Program-made: the position numbers and the translations under genes
DNA from: Hymenobacter sedentarius
GTDB taxonomy: Bacteria; Bacteroidota; Bacteroidia; Cytophagales; Hymenobacteraceae
Length of the DNA: 64,000 nt
Assembly: GCF_001507645.1 (NCBI RefSeq)
Contig: NZ_CP013909.1
Coordinates: 1,550,001-1,614,000 of the forward strand
Direction of reading: 5' to 3'
Notes under the pieces: model-generated
What the model was told of the DNA's origin: nothing
The model's database searches: none
Seen by the model: only the letters and a program-made list of their open reading frames with translations
In this document: positions 9,636 through 18,731 of the stretch, piece by piece
How positions within the stretch are numbered: the first letter of the stretch is position 1
How the letters are laid out: every line of letters starts with the position of its first letter

Positions 9636-12344
9636 CTACCAACCCAGCCGCTTCTTCGTCAGCCGCGTTGGAATGTGCTCCATGGGCTTATCGGGCCAGG
9701 GGTGCTTGGGGTAGCGGCCTTTCAGGTCCTTGCGCACCTCAAAGTAGCCTTTCTCCCAGAAGCTGCGTAGGTCGCGCGTGACCTGCGCCGGCCGCCCACC
9801 GGGCGAAAGCAAGTGCAGGAGCAGCGGGACCCGCCCGCCGGCCACCGTGGGCGTTTCGGTCAGGCCAAACAGCTCTTGTAGCTTCACGGCTAGTACCGGT
9901 GCGATGGGGTCGCTGTAGTCGAGGGTGATGAGCGAGCCGCTGGGTACTTCCAGCGCGGCCGGGGCCAGACGGTCGAGGGTTTGGCGCTGGCTCCAGCCGC
10001 CGGGCAGGCGTGCCAGCAACGGCTCCGTGAGGTCGAGCCGCTGCACGTCGGCCAGGGTTTTGAGGCCCGTGAGGTGCGGGCCCAGCCATAGCGGGAGCTC
10101 CTGCGCCAGCGTTTCGTCGTCGCAGGCGGGCCACCGTTCCGTGTCAGCCGTTGTCTCGGAAGGGGGGAAATGCTGGCGCACAAACTCCAGCCGCTGCTGC
10201 AGCTGCCGGGCCTCCGCGGGCCAGCTCAATTTGCTCAGGCCGGCTTCCTGCAAATAGGCCAGCAGGGCGTGGCCCACCAGCGTGGGGTTGGGCTGGCCAA
10301 TCACGGTTTCGGCGAGCAGCAGGGCGCTCAGCCGGCGCACGCGGCGGCCGGTCACGCGTTGGGTGGCGGGGTCGTAGCGCACCTCGTCGGTGGTGGTAAT
10401 CTGGTCGGCGAAGGCCAGCTCCAGCTCGTCTCGGCCCAGCGGGGCCGCCAGCGTAGCCCGGGGCGCCGAGGCCGTGCCGGCCAGGTGAGCCACCGCGAAA
10501 AACTCCGCCTGCGGGTCCACGTCGGTGGTGTTTAGGCTCACGCGCTGGCCCGTGACGAGGCGCAGCCGGTCGTGGGTTTCGCGTTGGGCCAGGCGGTCGG
10601 GGTAGGCCAGGGCCGTGAGCAAGCCCACGGGTGATTGAGCGACAGAGCGACTGAGTAAAGGTTCTTTGCTGCCCATCCGGCCAGCGAGGTTGCGGGCCAC
10701 GTCGCGCACGCGCTGCAGCGTGGCGTGGTGCAGGGCCAGCCCCGGCAGGGGCGGGCGCCCGCTTTCCAGCGCTTCGAGGCGCAGGCGCAAGTCGGGCGGC
10801 GCGGGGCGCGTATCGCTGGGGCTGGCCCAGCGCAGCAAGTCGCGCTCCGCCAGTAATGCGGCCAGCGCCCCCGCGGCGGCCCCGTGGCCCAATTCCTGCC
10901 CGCGCACTACCAAATGGCCCAACCGTGGCGGCAGGCCCAGTGCTGCCAGCTGCCGGCCGTGGGAGGTGGGCTTGGTTTTTAATTTCAATGAAGAATGAGG
11001 AATGAGGAATGAGGAATTGAACTGGTTCGCCCCCAATTCCTCATTATTCATTCTTAATTCTTCATTCCTAATTCCCAATTCTTCATTCTCCAACGCGCCC
11101 AGGCGCAGCAGCAGGTCTTTGGCTTGGGCAAAGGCGGCGGCTGGCGGCACATCCAGCCAGCGCAGGCTGGTGGGCTCGGCCGCGCCCCACAGGGCCAACT
11201 CGAGTACCAGGCTGCTTAGGTCGGCGGTGTGGATTTCGGGCGGGCGGTGGGCCGGGAGGTTGTGGTGTTCAGCTTCGGTCCAGAGGCGGTAGCAGGTGCC
11301 GGGGGCCAGGCGGCCGGCGCGGCCCCGGCGCTGGTCGGCGGCGGCGCGGGCCACGGGCACAGTCTCGAGGGTGGTGAAGCCGGTGCGCGGCACAAAGCGC
11401 GGCACCCGGGCAAAACCCCCGTCAATCACCACCCGCACGCCTTCAATGGTCAGGCTGGTTTCGGCAATGCTGGTGGCCAGGATGACCTTGCGGCGCCCCG
11501 CGCGGGCCGGGCGCAGCGCGGCGTCCTGGGTTTCGAGGGGCAGCTCGCCGTGCAGCAGGTGCAGGTCCACGGTATCAGCCAGGGCATCGGCCAGCTTGCG
11601 AGCACTACGCTGCAAGTCGCCCACGCCCGGCAGAAACACCAGGATGTCGCCTTCGGGGTGGGCGTGCAGGGCGGCGCGCACCTGAGCGGGCACCAGCTCG
11701 GCCAGCCGCTCGTTGGGCTTGTTGGGCAGCGCCGAGGCCCGGCGCGGGTCGAGGTAATGGGTATCTATCGGAAACAAAAAACCGGCCGATGACACCACCG
11801 GCGCGGGCAGCCACTGGCCCAGCCGCTGCGCCTCCAGCGTGGCGCTCATGATTAAAATCCGCAGCTCCGGCCGCAGCACAGCCTGGGCATCCAGCGCCAG
11901 CGCCAGCCCCAAATCGGCGTTCAGGCTGCGCTCGTGGAATTCATCAAACACCACGGCTGCCACGCCCTCCAGGGCCGGGTCGTCCTGAATCATGCGCGTC
12001 AGAATGCCTTCGGTGATGACCTCGACGCGGGTTTCCTTGGAAACTTTGCTATCGAGCCGCACGCGGTAGCCGATGGTGCGGCCCACGGGCTCGCCCAGCA
12101 GTTGGGCCAGGCGGGCCGCCGCGCCGCGCACCGCCAACTGCCGGGGCTCAAGCACCAGAATTTTATCCTGCGGCCTGCGCCAGGGCGCGGCCAGCAGCTC
12201 CAGCGGCACCACGGTGGTTTTGCCGGCGCCGGGCGGCGCTTCCAGCACCACCCGGCTGTGCGCGGCCAGGGCGGCGCGCAGGGCAGGCAGCGCCGCAAGG
12301 ATGGGCAAGTCGGGCAGTGGCGGCAGGCTAAAGGCAGGGTTCAC
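9636..12344 (-). CDS. hrpB: ATP-dependent helicase HrpB, with in-frame palindromic insert
   Basis: DEAH-box helicase of the HrpB family, 902 residues against a usual ~820-850. Walker A is APPGAGKTT (about residue 36), the DEAH-type box is DEFHER (about 136), and motif VI is DQRRGRAGR (about 335). The HrpB C-terminal domain ends with YPKHPWP. An unusual stretch near residues 418-452, rich in N, E, L and S (ENEELGIRNEEL, then SSFLIPHSSL), interrupts the conserved LGAL...HGRQLAALGLPPRL region; it is encoded by a palindromic element. Cellular role of HrpB is poorly defined. Downstream is the R1 palindrome; upstream, a nine-base gap separates it from the DUF2071 gene. Confidence 0.93.
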   Translation of the reverse strand: MNPAFSLPPLPDLPILAALPALRAALAAHSRVVLEAPPGAGKTTVVPLELLAAPWRRPQDKILVLEPRQLAVRGAAARLAQLLGEPVGRTIGYRVRLDSKVSKETRVEVITEGILTRMIQDDPALEGVAAVVFDEFHERSLNADLGLALALDAQAVLRPELRILIMSATLEAQRLGQWLPAPVVSSAGFLFPIDTHYLDPRRASALPNKPNERLAELVPAQVRAALHAHPEGDILVFLPGVGDLQRSARKLADALADTVDLHLLHGELPLETQDAALRPARAGRRKVILATSIAETSLTIEGVRVVIDGGFARVPRFVPRTGFTTLETVPVARAAADQRRGRAGRLAPGTCYRLWTEAEHHNLPAHRPPEIHTADLSSLVLELALWGAAEPTSLRWLDVPPAAAFAQAKDLLLRLGALENEELGIRNEELRMNNEELGANQFNSSFLIPHSSLKLKTKPTSHGRQLAALGLPPRLGHLVVRGQELGHGAAAGALAALLAERDLLRWASPSDTRPAPPDLRLRLEALESGRPPLPGLALHHATLQRVRDVARNLAGRMGSKEPLLSRSVAQSPVGLLTALAYPDRLAQRETHDRLRLVTGQRVSLNTTDVDPQAEFFAVAHLAGTASAPRATLAAPLGRDELELAFADQITTTDEVRYDPATQRVTGRRVRRLSALLLAETVIGQPNPTLVGHALLAYLQEAGLSKLSWPAEARQLQQRLEFVRQHFPPSETTADTERWPACDDETLAQELPLWLGPHLTGLKTLADVQRLDLTEPLLARLPGGWSQRQTLDRLAPAALEVPSGSLITLDYSDPIAPVLAVKLQELFGLTETPTVAGGRVPLLLHLLSPGGRPAQVTRDLRSFWEKGYFEVRKDLKGRYPKHPWPDKPMEHIPTRLTKKRLGW
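10986..11090. repeat. Palindromic element inserted in frame within hrpB
   Basis: Left arm 10986-11020 (words AATGAGGAATGAGG) and right arm 11034-11090 (ATTCCTCATTATTCATTC) form an AT-rich inverted repeat of about 105 bases, a multiple of three, inside a GC-rich gene. Its base composition and word content match intergenic repeats such as 42731-42806, not the surrounding codons. Confidence 0.8.
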
Positions 12345-12353
12345 CCGTCAAAA

Positions 12354-13142
12354 TTACACCCGCTGCATCGGCCACAGCTCCACGCTCACGGGGCCGCCGG
12401 CGTGCACGAGGGGGCTGCCGGTGGGGGTGGGCAGGCCGAGGCTCTCCACCAGCGTCGACTCGTAGTGCAGCACCTGGGCCGCGCGCAGGGGCCACGGCCC
12501 GTGGGCCACCCGGCCGCGGTAGAGCTTGGTACGGGCCTGGTTGCTGGTGTAGAGGCAGTAGCGCTCTGTGAGGAAAAAGGCCAGCGAGCCGGGCTCGGCG
12601 GGCGGCAGCGGGGCGCCGAGGGTCCAGGTGGCGCGGAAGTGCGCGGGGGCCATGCCCGTGTGCGTGCGTTCGGCTTTGAACTGCCGCAGCTGGGCGCTGG
12701 GGCTGTCCATGCGCATGGTGGCGCGCAGGTAGGGCAGGTTGAAAAACGTGCGCGCCAGCCACACGGCCAGGGCATTGGTGGCGTCCAGCGAAAAGAACCA
12801 CACGCCCGGCACGCCGTCGAGGTGCACGTAGGTGCGCACGTTCAGCTCCAAAAATTCGCTCGTGCCTGGTACCGGTGGGCTGATGCGGGTGCGCACTTTC
12901 GACATCCGAAACGGTACCACGGCCAGCCACGCCATGCCGTCGTAGGTGTCGAGCTTGAGCCGCGGGGGCAGGTGCGGCGCCAGCAGCGCCACCGGCACCG
13001 GCCAGTGCATAAAAAGCAGGTCGCTCCACTCTTGCCGCAGGAGCGGGACCTCCGGCGGCCGCTCGCGCAGGGCCAAACGGCTAGCCAGGGTGGGGGCAGT
13101 AGGGTCGGGTAGAATGATGGCCGGCAGCGGGAAATCGGACAT
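12354..13142 (-). CDS. DUF2071 (YqjF-like) protein
   Basis: 262 residues, matching DUF2071/YqjF acetoacetate decarboxylase-like proteins: QEWSDLLFMHWPVP near the N-terminus, LPPRLKLDTYDGMAWLAVVPFRM, then VRTYVHLDGVPGVWFFSLDA and a C-terminal LVHAGGPVSVELWPM. No function is established for the family. The ATG at 13142 is chosen over an in-frame ATG seven codons upstream. It shares the minus strand with hrpB, nine bases away, so the two may be cotranscribed. Confidence 0.85.
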   Translation of the reverse strand: MSDFPLPAIILPDPTAPTLASRLALRERPPEVPLLRQEWSDLLFMHWPVPVALLAPHLPPRLKLDTYDGMAWLAVVPFRMSKVRTRISPPVPGTSEFLELNVRTYVHLDGVPGVWFFSLDATNALAVWLARTFFNLPYLRATMRMDSPSAQLRQFKAERTHTGMAPAHFRATWTLGAPLPPAEPGSLAFFLTERYCLYTSNQARTKLYRGRVAHGPWPLRAAQVLHYESTLVESLGLPTPTGSPLVHAGGPVSVELWPMQRV

Positions 13143-13291
13143 GGCTTGGAGGGTAGGCGTCAACTACAACAACTTCCAGCCCCAAACGATTGCGCCCGCG
13201 TTTGGATACGTGTCGCCATTTAATAGCTCAACTCAACCCTTGTCAGCCAACGCACGCAGCCCAGGGCGGTTTCCTCTTCCGTGTCTCACGC

Positions 13292-13410
13292 TGTAGAGAC
13301 CCGACACTTGGCTACGCTGAGCTGCGGTTCGTGTCTCGTCGTTGAGCGATGATGGTTGAACGAAATCCGAAGGGCCCTAATGCCCAGACGCGAAGTGTCG
13401 CGTCTCTACA
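13292..13410. repeat. Imperfect palindromic repeat (GTAGAGAC arms)
   Basis: Arms at 13292-13311 and 13391-13410 (TGTAGAGACCCGACACTTGG and its near-complement) lie in the 297-base gap between the DUF2071 and rhodanese genes. Apart from this and possible promoters nothing else is seen in the gap. Confidence 0.6.
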
Positions 13411-13439
13411 TCGTGCCGGACAAGGATCTAACCCTTGCG

Positions 13440-13772
13440 CTAGTAGCGCGGAAAATCCGGGTCGACCCGGGCGGCCCAGCCGGCCACGCCGCCGCGCAGG
13501 TTGAGCAGGTTGGTGCGGCCCAGGCGGTGCTGCAGGTAGCCCAGGGCCTGGGCCGAGCGCACGCCGTGGTGGCAAATGAGCACCACAGGCCCTTCGGTGC
13601 GGATTTCGGGGGCCCGGCGCGGCACCTCGCCCAGGGGGAGCAGCAGGCTGCCGGGCAGGTGGCAGTATTCGTATTCCTCGGGCTCGCGCACGTCCACCAG
13701 CTGGAAGTCGTCGCCGGCCTGGAGGCGGCGGTGGAGGTCTTCGGGGCTGATTTCTAACGAGGCGTGGTCCAT
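13440..13772 (-). CDS. Single-domain rhodanese-like protein
   Basis: Cytoplasmic single rhodanese domain of 110 residues, likely a sulfurtransferase. The CH2A-type motif VDVREPEEY and the active-site loop with cysteine in ICHHGVRS are present, followed by NLRGGVAGW, the usual C-terminal motif. The natural sulfur donor and acceptor cannot be inferred. ATG at 13772; a TACTTTTG box at 13792-13799 lies 20 bases upstream on the same strand. Divergent from pnuC. Confidence 0.9.
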   Translation of the reverse strand: MDHASLEISPEDLHRRLQAGDDFQLVDVREPEEYEYCHLPGSLLLPLGEVPRRAPEIRTEGPVVLICHHGVRSAQALGYLQHRLGRTNLLNLRGGVAGWAARVDPDFPRY

Positions 13773-13791
13773 GGCTTGGCGGTATGGGGTG

Positions 13792-13799
13792 CAAAAGTA
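13792..13799 (-). promoter_or_regulatory. Candidate -7 box of the rhodanese gene
   Basis: TACTTTTG on the minus strand, a full match to TAnnTTTG, 20 bases upstream of the ATG. A matching -33 element is not obvious. Confidence 0.45.
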
Positions 13800-13833
13800 G
13801 GTTCTAGGGCCCTACCTTGCCGCTTCTTCCGTT

Positions 13834-14511
13834 TTGCTTGTGCTGGCCATCCTTCTCAGTTTTGATTTTCTGACCGCCGCCCGGGCCGCCGTCCAGACGG
13901 CCGACCCGCTGGAAGTGGCCGGGGTGGTAACGGGTGTGGCCTGCGTATGGCTGGCGGCCCGCAACTCCATCTGGAATTTCCCCATTGGCATCCTCAACGG
14001 GGGGATTTATTTGGTGGTGTTCAAGCAGGCCCGGCTGTATTCGGATGCGGGCTTGCAATTGGCCTTCGTTGCGCTGCTGGTGTACGGCTGGGTGAAGTGG
14101 CTGCGAAAGCCGGCCCGGGCCGATGCGTCCACCGCGCCTGCCTTGCCCATCACGCACACGCCCCGCCGCGTGGCCGCGTGGCTCACCGCCGCGGGTCTGC
14201 TCTACGCGCTGGGGGCGGGCTTTTTATTCAGCCGCCACACCAATGCCGCCCTTCCCTATTGGGACAGCACCACCACAGCCATCAGCCTGGCGGCCCAAAC
14301 GCTGCTTTCGCGCCGCAACATCGAAAACTGGCTGCTGTGGGTGGCCGTCGACGTGGCCTACGTGGGCATGTACTGGCACCGCGAGCTTTACCTGACCAGC
14401 GCGCTTTATGCCGTCTTTCTGGTGTTGGCCGCCTATGGCTACTGGCAGTGGCGGCGCGAGCTCAAGGCGCAGGAAGCCCTGGTAGCGCCAGTCCTGGCTG
14501 ATGCCAAGTAA
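13834..14511 (+). CDS. pnuC: PnuC-family nicotinamide riboside transporter
   Basis: Inner-membrane transporter of about 225 residues with seven or so hydrophobic segments. PnuC signatures are clear: ARNSIWNFPIGILNGGIY in the first half and RRNIENWLLWVAVDVAYVGMY in the second. It should import nicotinamide riboside by facilitated diffusion coupled to phosphorylation. No ATG exists between the preceding in-frame stop (13798-13800) and the protein, so TTG at 13834 or GTG at 13840 must be the start. The next gene but for a 242-base gap is a NadR-like kinase, which fits NAD salvage. Confidence 0.9.
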   Translation: MLVLAILLSFDFLTAARAAVQTADPLEVAGVVTGVACVWLAARNSIWNFPIGILNGGIYLVVFKQARLYSDAGLQLAFVALLVYGWVKWLRKPARADASTAPALPITHTPRRVAAWLTAAGLLYALGAGFLFSRHTNAALPYWDSTTTAISLAAQTLLSRRNIENWLLWVAVDVAYVGMYWHRELYLTSALYAVFLVLAAYGYWQWRRELKAQEALVAPVLADAK

Positions 14512-14753
14512 CGAGAGTTGCCGCCCGGCCATTAAGCTTGTCGTCCTGATGCCCACTGGGCCGTTGCCGCAGTAGTGCCCCGTTACGGGTTCTTTTACAG
14601 AGAGAATTGAAGCGGTAATGGCAGTGTAATCGTCGAAGAATGCCAACTTTGTGGGCCTGCTAGAATATTCTGTTGGGAGGCACGTTTGTTATCTGGTTCG
14701 AAATCTGATAATAATTCCCGGGCCAGTTCGGCTCAATTTTCCCTTTCCACACG

Positions 14754-15308
14754 TTGCTGCGCGTTTCTCTTACTGGCCCGGAATCTACCGGCAAATCCAC
14801 GCTGGCGGCTCGATTGGCCGCGCACTACGGCACGGCGTATGCGCCGGAGTTTGCCCGCGAATACCTGGCGGCTTCGGGCCCGCACTATACCCCGGCCGAC
14901 CTGGAAGAAATAGCCCGGGGCCAACTGGCCGCCGAGGCGACGGCCGAGGCGCAGGCCCGGCGCGTGGTGTTCCACGACACCGACTTGCTGGTGATTAAAA
15001 TCTGGGCCGAGCACGCCTTTGGCAGCTGCCCTGATTGGATATTGAGCCGAATGCACGAAGCCCAATACGACCTGGTGCTGCTTATGGGCATCGATGTGCC
15101 CTGGCAGCCCGACCCGTTGCGCGAGCACCCGCATTTGCGCCAGCAGTTCTACGACCTCTACCACCGGGAATTGCGGGAGCGGATGGCCAACTTTGCCGAG
15201 ATATCCGGCGATGAGGACCGCCGCTTTGCCCATGCCTGCTTTTTGGTAGACGAACTGCTGCGCGGCGCGGCTCCGTCGCCCGCCTTACCCATAAAAAAAG
15301 ATGCCTGA
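14754..15308 (+). CDS. NadR-like ribosylnicotinamide kinase (AAA ATPase)
   Basis: 184-residue P-loop kinase matching the C-terminal kinase domain of NadR, here as a stand-alone protein. Walker A is GPESTGKST at residues 8-16, with AREYL and FHDTDLLVIKIW motifs typical of NR kinases. It would phosphorylate nicotinamide riboside imported by PnuC to NMN. There is no N-terminal DNA-binding or adenylyltransferase domain. The frame has no ATG after the upstream stop at 14712; TTG at 14754 is taken as start. Its last bases overlap the epimerase-like gene start by eight bases. Confidence 0.85.
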   Translation: MLRVSLTGPESTGKSTLAARLAAHYGTAYAPEFAREYLAASGPHYTPADLEEIARGQLAAEATAEAQARRVVFHDTDLLVIKIWAEHAFGSCPDWILSRMHEAQYDLVLLMGIDVPWQPDPLREHPHLRQQFYDLYHRELRERMANFAEISGDEDRRFAHACFLVDELLRGAAPSPALPIKKDA

Positions 15309-16191
15309 TTCCCCTGCGCACTACACCCTTGCCACCCCCGGCTGCCGCGCCACGTTTGCGGCCCACGGCGCCGAGCTCACCAGCCTTGTGACCTTGGCCG
15401 ACGGCCTCGAGTACGTGTGGCCCGCCGACCCGGCCGTGTGGGCCCGCCACGCGCCGGTGCTGTTTCCGCTGGTGGGGCGCCTGCCCGGCGATACGTACCG
15501 GCACGAGGGGCAGGAGTACAAACTGCCCCAGCACGGCTTTGCCCGCGACCAGGAGTTCAGGGTGCTGCGGCATTCGGCCACCGAGCTGGTGTTTCAATTG
15601 CAGCACGACGAGCGCACGCGCGCCATTTTCCCCTTCGCCTTCGAGCTCACCATTACCTACACGCTGCGCAACACCCTGCTCACCGTGCGCTGGGACGTGC
15701 GCAATCCGGCCACCGACCAGCCCCTGCTGTTCAGCATTGGGGCGCATCCGGCGGTGCGCTGCCCACTGCTGCCAAGCGAAAGCTTCGAAGATTATTTCTT
15801 TGCCTTTGACCACCCCGTGACGCTGGAGCGCCACCTGCTGCAAGGCGGCCTGCTAACCGGCCAAACGGCCCCCGTGCTCACCAATGCCCGGGAGCTGCCG
15901 CTTACCTACGAGCTGTTCTCGGACGACGCGCTGGTCTTCAAGCACTACGACTTCACGCGCCTCACGCTCCGCTCGCGCAAGTCCACGCATTTTGTGCGGT
16001 TTCAGTTTGAGGGCTTTCCCTACCTCGGCCTCTGGACCAAAGGGCCCGGCGCGGGCTTCGTGTGCGTGGAGCCGTGGCACGGGGTGGCCAGCCCCACGGG
16101 CGAGCCGGGCGAGCTAGGCGAAAAAGAAGGCATTCTGACGCTGGAGCCGGGCCAGGTGTTCTCGGCCACCTACACCATGGAAGTAGGCTAG
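15301..16191 (+). CDS. Aldose 1-epimerase family protein (LacX-like)
   Basis: 296 residues of the galactose mutarotase-like fold. Visible family features include FPLVGRLPGDTYRHEG and LPQHGFARDQEF near residues 58-80, IGAHPAVRCP near 145, and EPWHGVASPTG near 255. It likely interconverts anomers of a sugar or acts on a hexose-6-phosphate; the exact substrate is not readable. Start ATG overlaps the end of the NadR-like kinase by eight bases, suggesting translational coupling, although the functional link is unclear. Confidence 0.88.
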   Translation: MPDSPAHYTLATPGCRATFAAHGAELTSLVTLADGLEYVWPADPAVWARHAPVLFPLVGRLPGDTYRHEGQEYKLPQHGFARDQEFRVLRHSATELVFQLQHDERTRAIFPFAFELTITYTLRNTLLTVRWDVRNPATDQPLLFSIGAHPAVRCPLLPSESFEDYFFAFDHPVTLERHLLQGGLLTGQTAPVLTNARELPLTYELFSDDALVFKHYDFTRLTLRSRKSTHFVRFQFEGFPYLGLWTKGPGAGFVCVEPWHGVASPTGEPGELGEKEGILTLEPGQVFSATYTMEVG

Positions 16192-16309
16192 GGCCGGGGA
16201 TAATGATGAGTGGGTAATGACTAATAATAAGACTTTGTATATATAATTTTCATGGTTGAGACCTTACGGCCCAGTGCGCAAGCCTTGCTGCTTGGGCCGG
16301 CAGGGGAGG

Positions 16310-16534
16310 TCAGACGCCGATGCGCCGCTTGTTGTAATCGGGCTCCCAGTCGTTAATGGGCCGGGAGATGCCGGGGGGCAGGTCCAGGTCGGGCAGGCCC
16401 GGGTCGTGCGGTTCGCCGCCGTCGTCGTCGCCGTCGGACGGCGGGGGCGGGGGCATGGCGCGGCGCCGGCGCGGAATCACCAGCACGAACAGGAAAAAGG
16501 CGCAAAAGGCCACGGCGTAGACAAGACTGAACAT
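16310..16534 (-). CDS. Small membrane protein with acidic proline-rich tail
   Basis: 74 residues from the ATG at 16534 (an in-frame upstream start would give 94). One N-terminal transmembrane segment (LVYAVAFCAFFLFVLVI) is followed by an RRRR basic patch, a PPPPPSDGDDDGG linker and an acidic, proline-rich C-terminus ending INDWEPDYNKRR. The charge pattern suggests N-out, C-in topology. Family not named; function unknown. Isolated between the epimerase-like gene and the APC permease. Confidence 0.65.
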   Translation of the reverse strand: MFSLVYAVAFCAFFLFVLVIPRRRRAMPPPPPSDGDDDGGEPHDPGLPDLDLPPGISRPINDWEPDYNKRRIGV

Positions 16535-16792
16535 GGCTAAAACAGCTGATGCGGTGCGAACCTTACAACGCAGGTCGTCGGCACGGCGTTTCACCGGCCG
16601 ACGTCCCTAAATTAACTCAATTTCAGCAAATCTTCACCACCGGTTCGTCCCAAAAACTGCAAAAAAGGCCTTGCTCGCGCCGAAATAAGGTCCCGACCCC
16701 GCTGGCCGCTTTGGCAAGGCCAAAAAGCTACACGCCCGCGCCCCCGGCAAGGCTCCTTGCTGCGGACAGCCGAGCTTAATTTTAATCAATCA

Positions 16793-18529
16793 AATGATTA
16801 GCCGCACGCCGCCCAATTCCGAAATCTGGTAAGGAAACCGGTCGCCGGGTGAGCCGATGAACATAAAGTTTTTGGGGATGCTCCATTTCTTCGAGAGCTC
16901 CTCAATCAGGTCGGGCCCAAAGTGGCCTTCCATGGTCACCAAGTCCACCTCAATCTCTTCGTAGGCCCGGTCCAGCACCCGGATGTCGTTCAGCAGTTCT
17001 TCGGGGTACTTTTCGCCCTTGTTGAGCAAGGTCACGATTTTGAGGCGGTTGGTGAATTCGTTTTCCACCACGTAGGCCATCACCTTGTTGAGGTTGACGA
17101 CGTTGTCGTCCTGGGCGAAAAACACAAACTCCTGCTGCGTGAGCTCCCTCAGCTGCTGCCGCACCTTGAGGCGCACGAGCCGCGCCGTGCGGGGCAAGTG
17201 CTGCGACAGCGACTCCACGGCCGAGAGCACCAGATTCAGAATCGCAATGCGGTTGAGCATGATGGACACCAGGGCCATGGTGGGCAGAAAGTACTGCAGG
17301 AACACAACCAGGTACTCCGGGTGAATCTTGACGTTACCGTACAAAGCCAGCAGCACGCCGGCCATGGCCAGCGTCACGGTGGGAATGCCGGCGTACACGG
17401 GCCGGGGCAGCCTGGGCCGCTTGCCCTTGAGCAGGAAGTTGCCCAGGGCAAAGAAGGCCATCACCGACAAAAACGAGATGGTGTACACGCCCGCCAGCGG
17501 CCCCAGCTGCCCGTTGGTGATGAGCAGCACCGACACGCACAGCAGAAAAAAGGTGAGGAGGATGAAGTAGTTGCTGCCGCGCTTGTTTTCCTTCAGAAAA
17601 AACTGGGGCAGGATGCGGTCCAGGGTCATGCGCTTCATCAGCCCGCTCACGCCTACGAAGGAGGTGAGCACGGCGCCGCTGAGCACGGCCACGGCATTTA
17701 CCGAGATGGCCATGCCCAGCCACGGCCCGCCCGCGACGGTGCCCAGGTACGAGAGCAGGGTTTCGGCGTGCCGGCCCACTTCGGCCAGCGGCACCACCGC
17801 AATGGCCAGAAACGCCAGCAGCGGGTTGAACACCGTGACCACCACCCACATGTTGCGCAGCGTTTTCTGGAACACGCCCCGGGCCTGCTCCTCCACAAAA
17901 TTGGCCGAGCTCTCGAACCCCGAAATGCCCAGCATGGCCGCGCTAAACCCAAAAAACAGCGCATTGACAATGCTGCCGCCCTTCACCGGCACGTGGAAGT
18001 TGAGCGACAGGTTGGGCATGCCGTGCATGGCCAGGTACCAGACGGTCACGCCCACGAGCAGCGTCAGCGAGGCCAGGTGGGTGATGAAAATGATAACCGC
18101 TACCAGGGCCGACTCCGACATGCCCAGCAGCGTGAGCAGCAAAAACAGCCCCAGCAGCCCCATGGTGGCCCAGATGATGGGCAGCCCGTGCCACAGCGTG
18201 TGCAGGTAGTGCATGGCCTCGTTGGCCGAGAGCACGGCCGTGGCCATGTACGACAGGATGGTGAGGCAGGCGGCCAGCGCGGCGTTGCGCTTGCTGGTGG
18301 TGTTCAGCAGCACGTTGTAGGCACCGCCGTTTAGGGGCAGGGCGCCCACCACCTCGCCGTAGATTTTGCGAAACAGGAACAGAATGGCGCCCACCAGCAG
18401 CAGCGCCAGCCAGGCGTACTGCCCGGCATAGGAGATGGCCAGCGCCGACACGTACAGGCAGGAGGAGGAAATGTCGTTGCCGCAAATGGCGGTGGCCTCT
18501 AGCTCGTTTAGTTTCTTTTCGTGACTCAT
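16793..18529 (-). CDS. APC-superfamily amino acid permease
   Basis: About 579 residues with roughly twelve hydrophobic segments in the first ~430 residues and a soluble C-terminal region. The N-terminal SHEKKLNELEATAICGNDISSSCLYVS and the LPLNGGAYNVLLN loop are typical of APC transporters; FGFSAAMLGISGFESSANFVEE resembles the conserved TM6-7 region. It likely imports an amino acid or related cation with protons or sodium. The chosen ATG at 18529 removes a 92-codon upstream extension that has no family similarity. Divergent from the acyl-CoA dehydrogenase across a ~200-base promoter region. Confidence 0.9.
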
Positions 18530-18731
18530 GAGTAGCCCAGGGAAAGGCGGGTGGAAAGGAAATGCGGGCTTTACGGCCAAGCCGCAGGGTTTGGGGCAGT
18601 AAGTAGGGTAATTATTCGCAAGCATGGGTATACTTAAGTGCCTAACCGCGGCCGTAGCCGGGGCCGGGGCCAAACAGCCCCCCGTGCTGCCTGTTATCTT
18701 TACGCGCATCTCCCACCTCACCACCCCCGCC

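Noticed and set aside
14512..14753. Possible riboswitch or tRNA between pnuC and the NadR-like kinase
   Set aside because: No tRNA cloverleaf or known NAD/TPP riboswitch core could be recognised.
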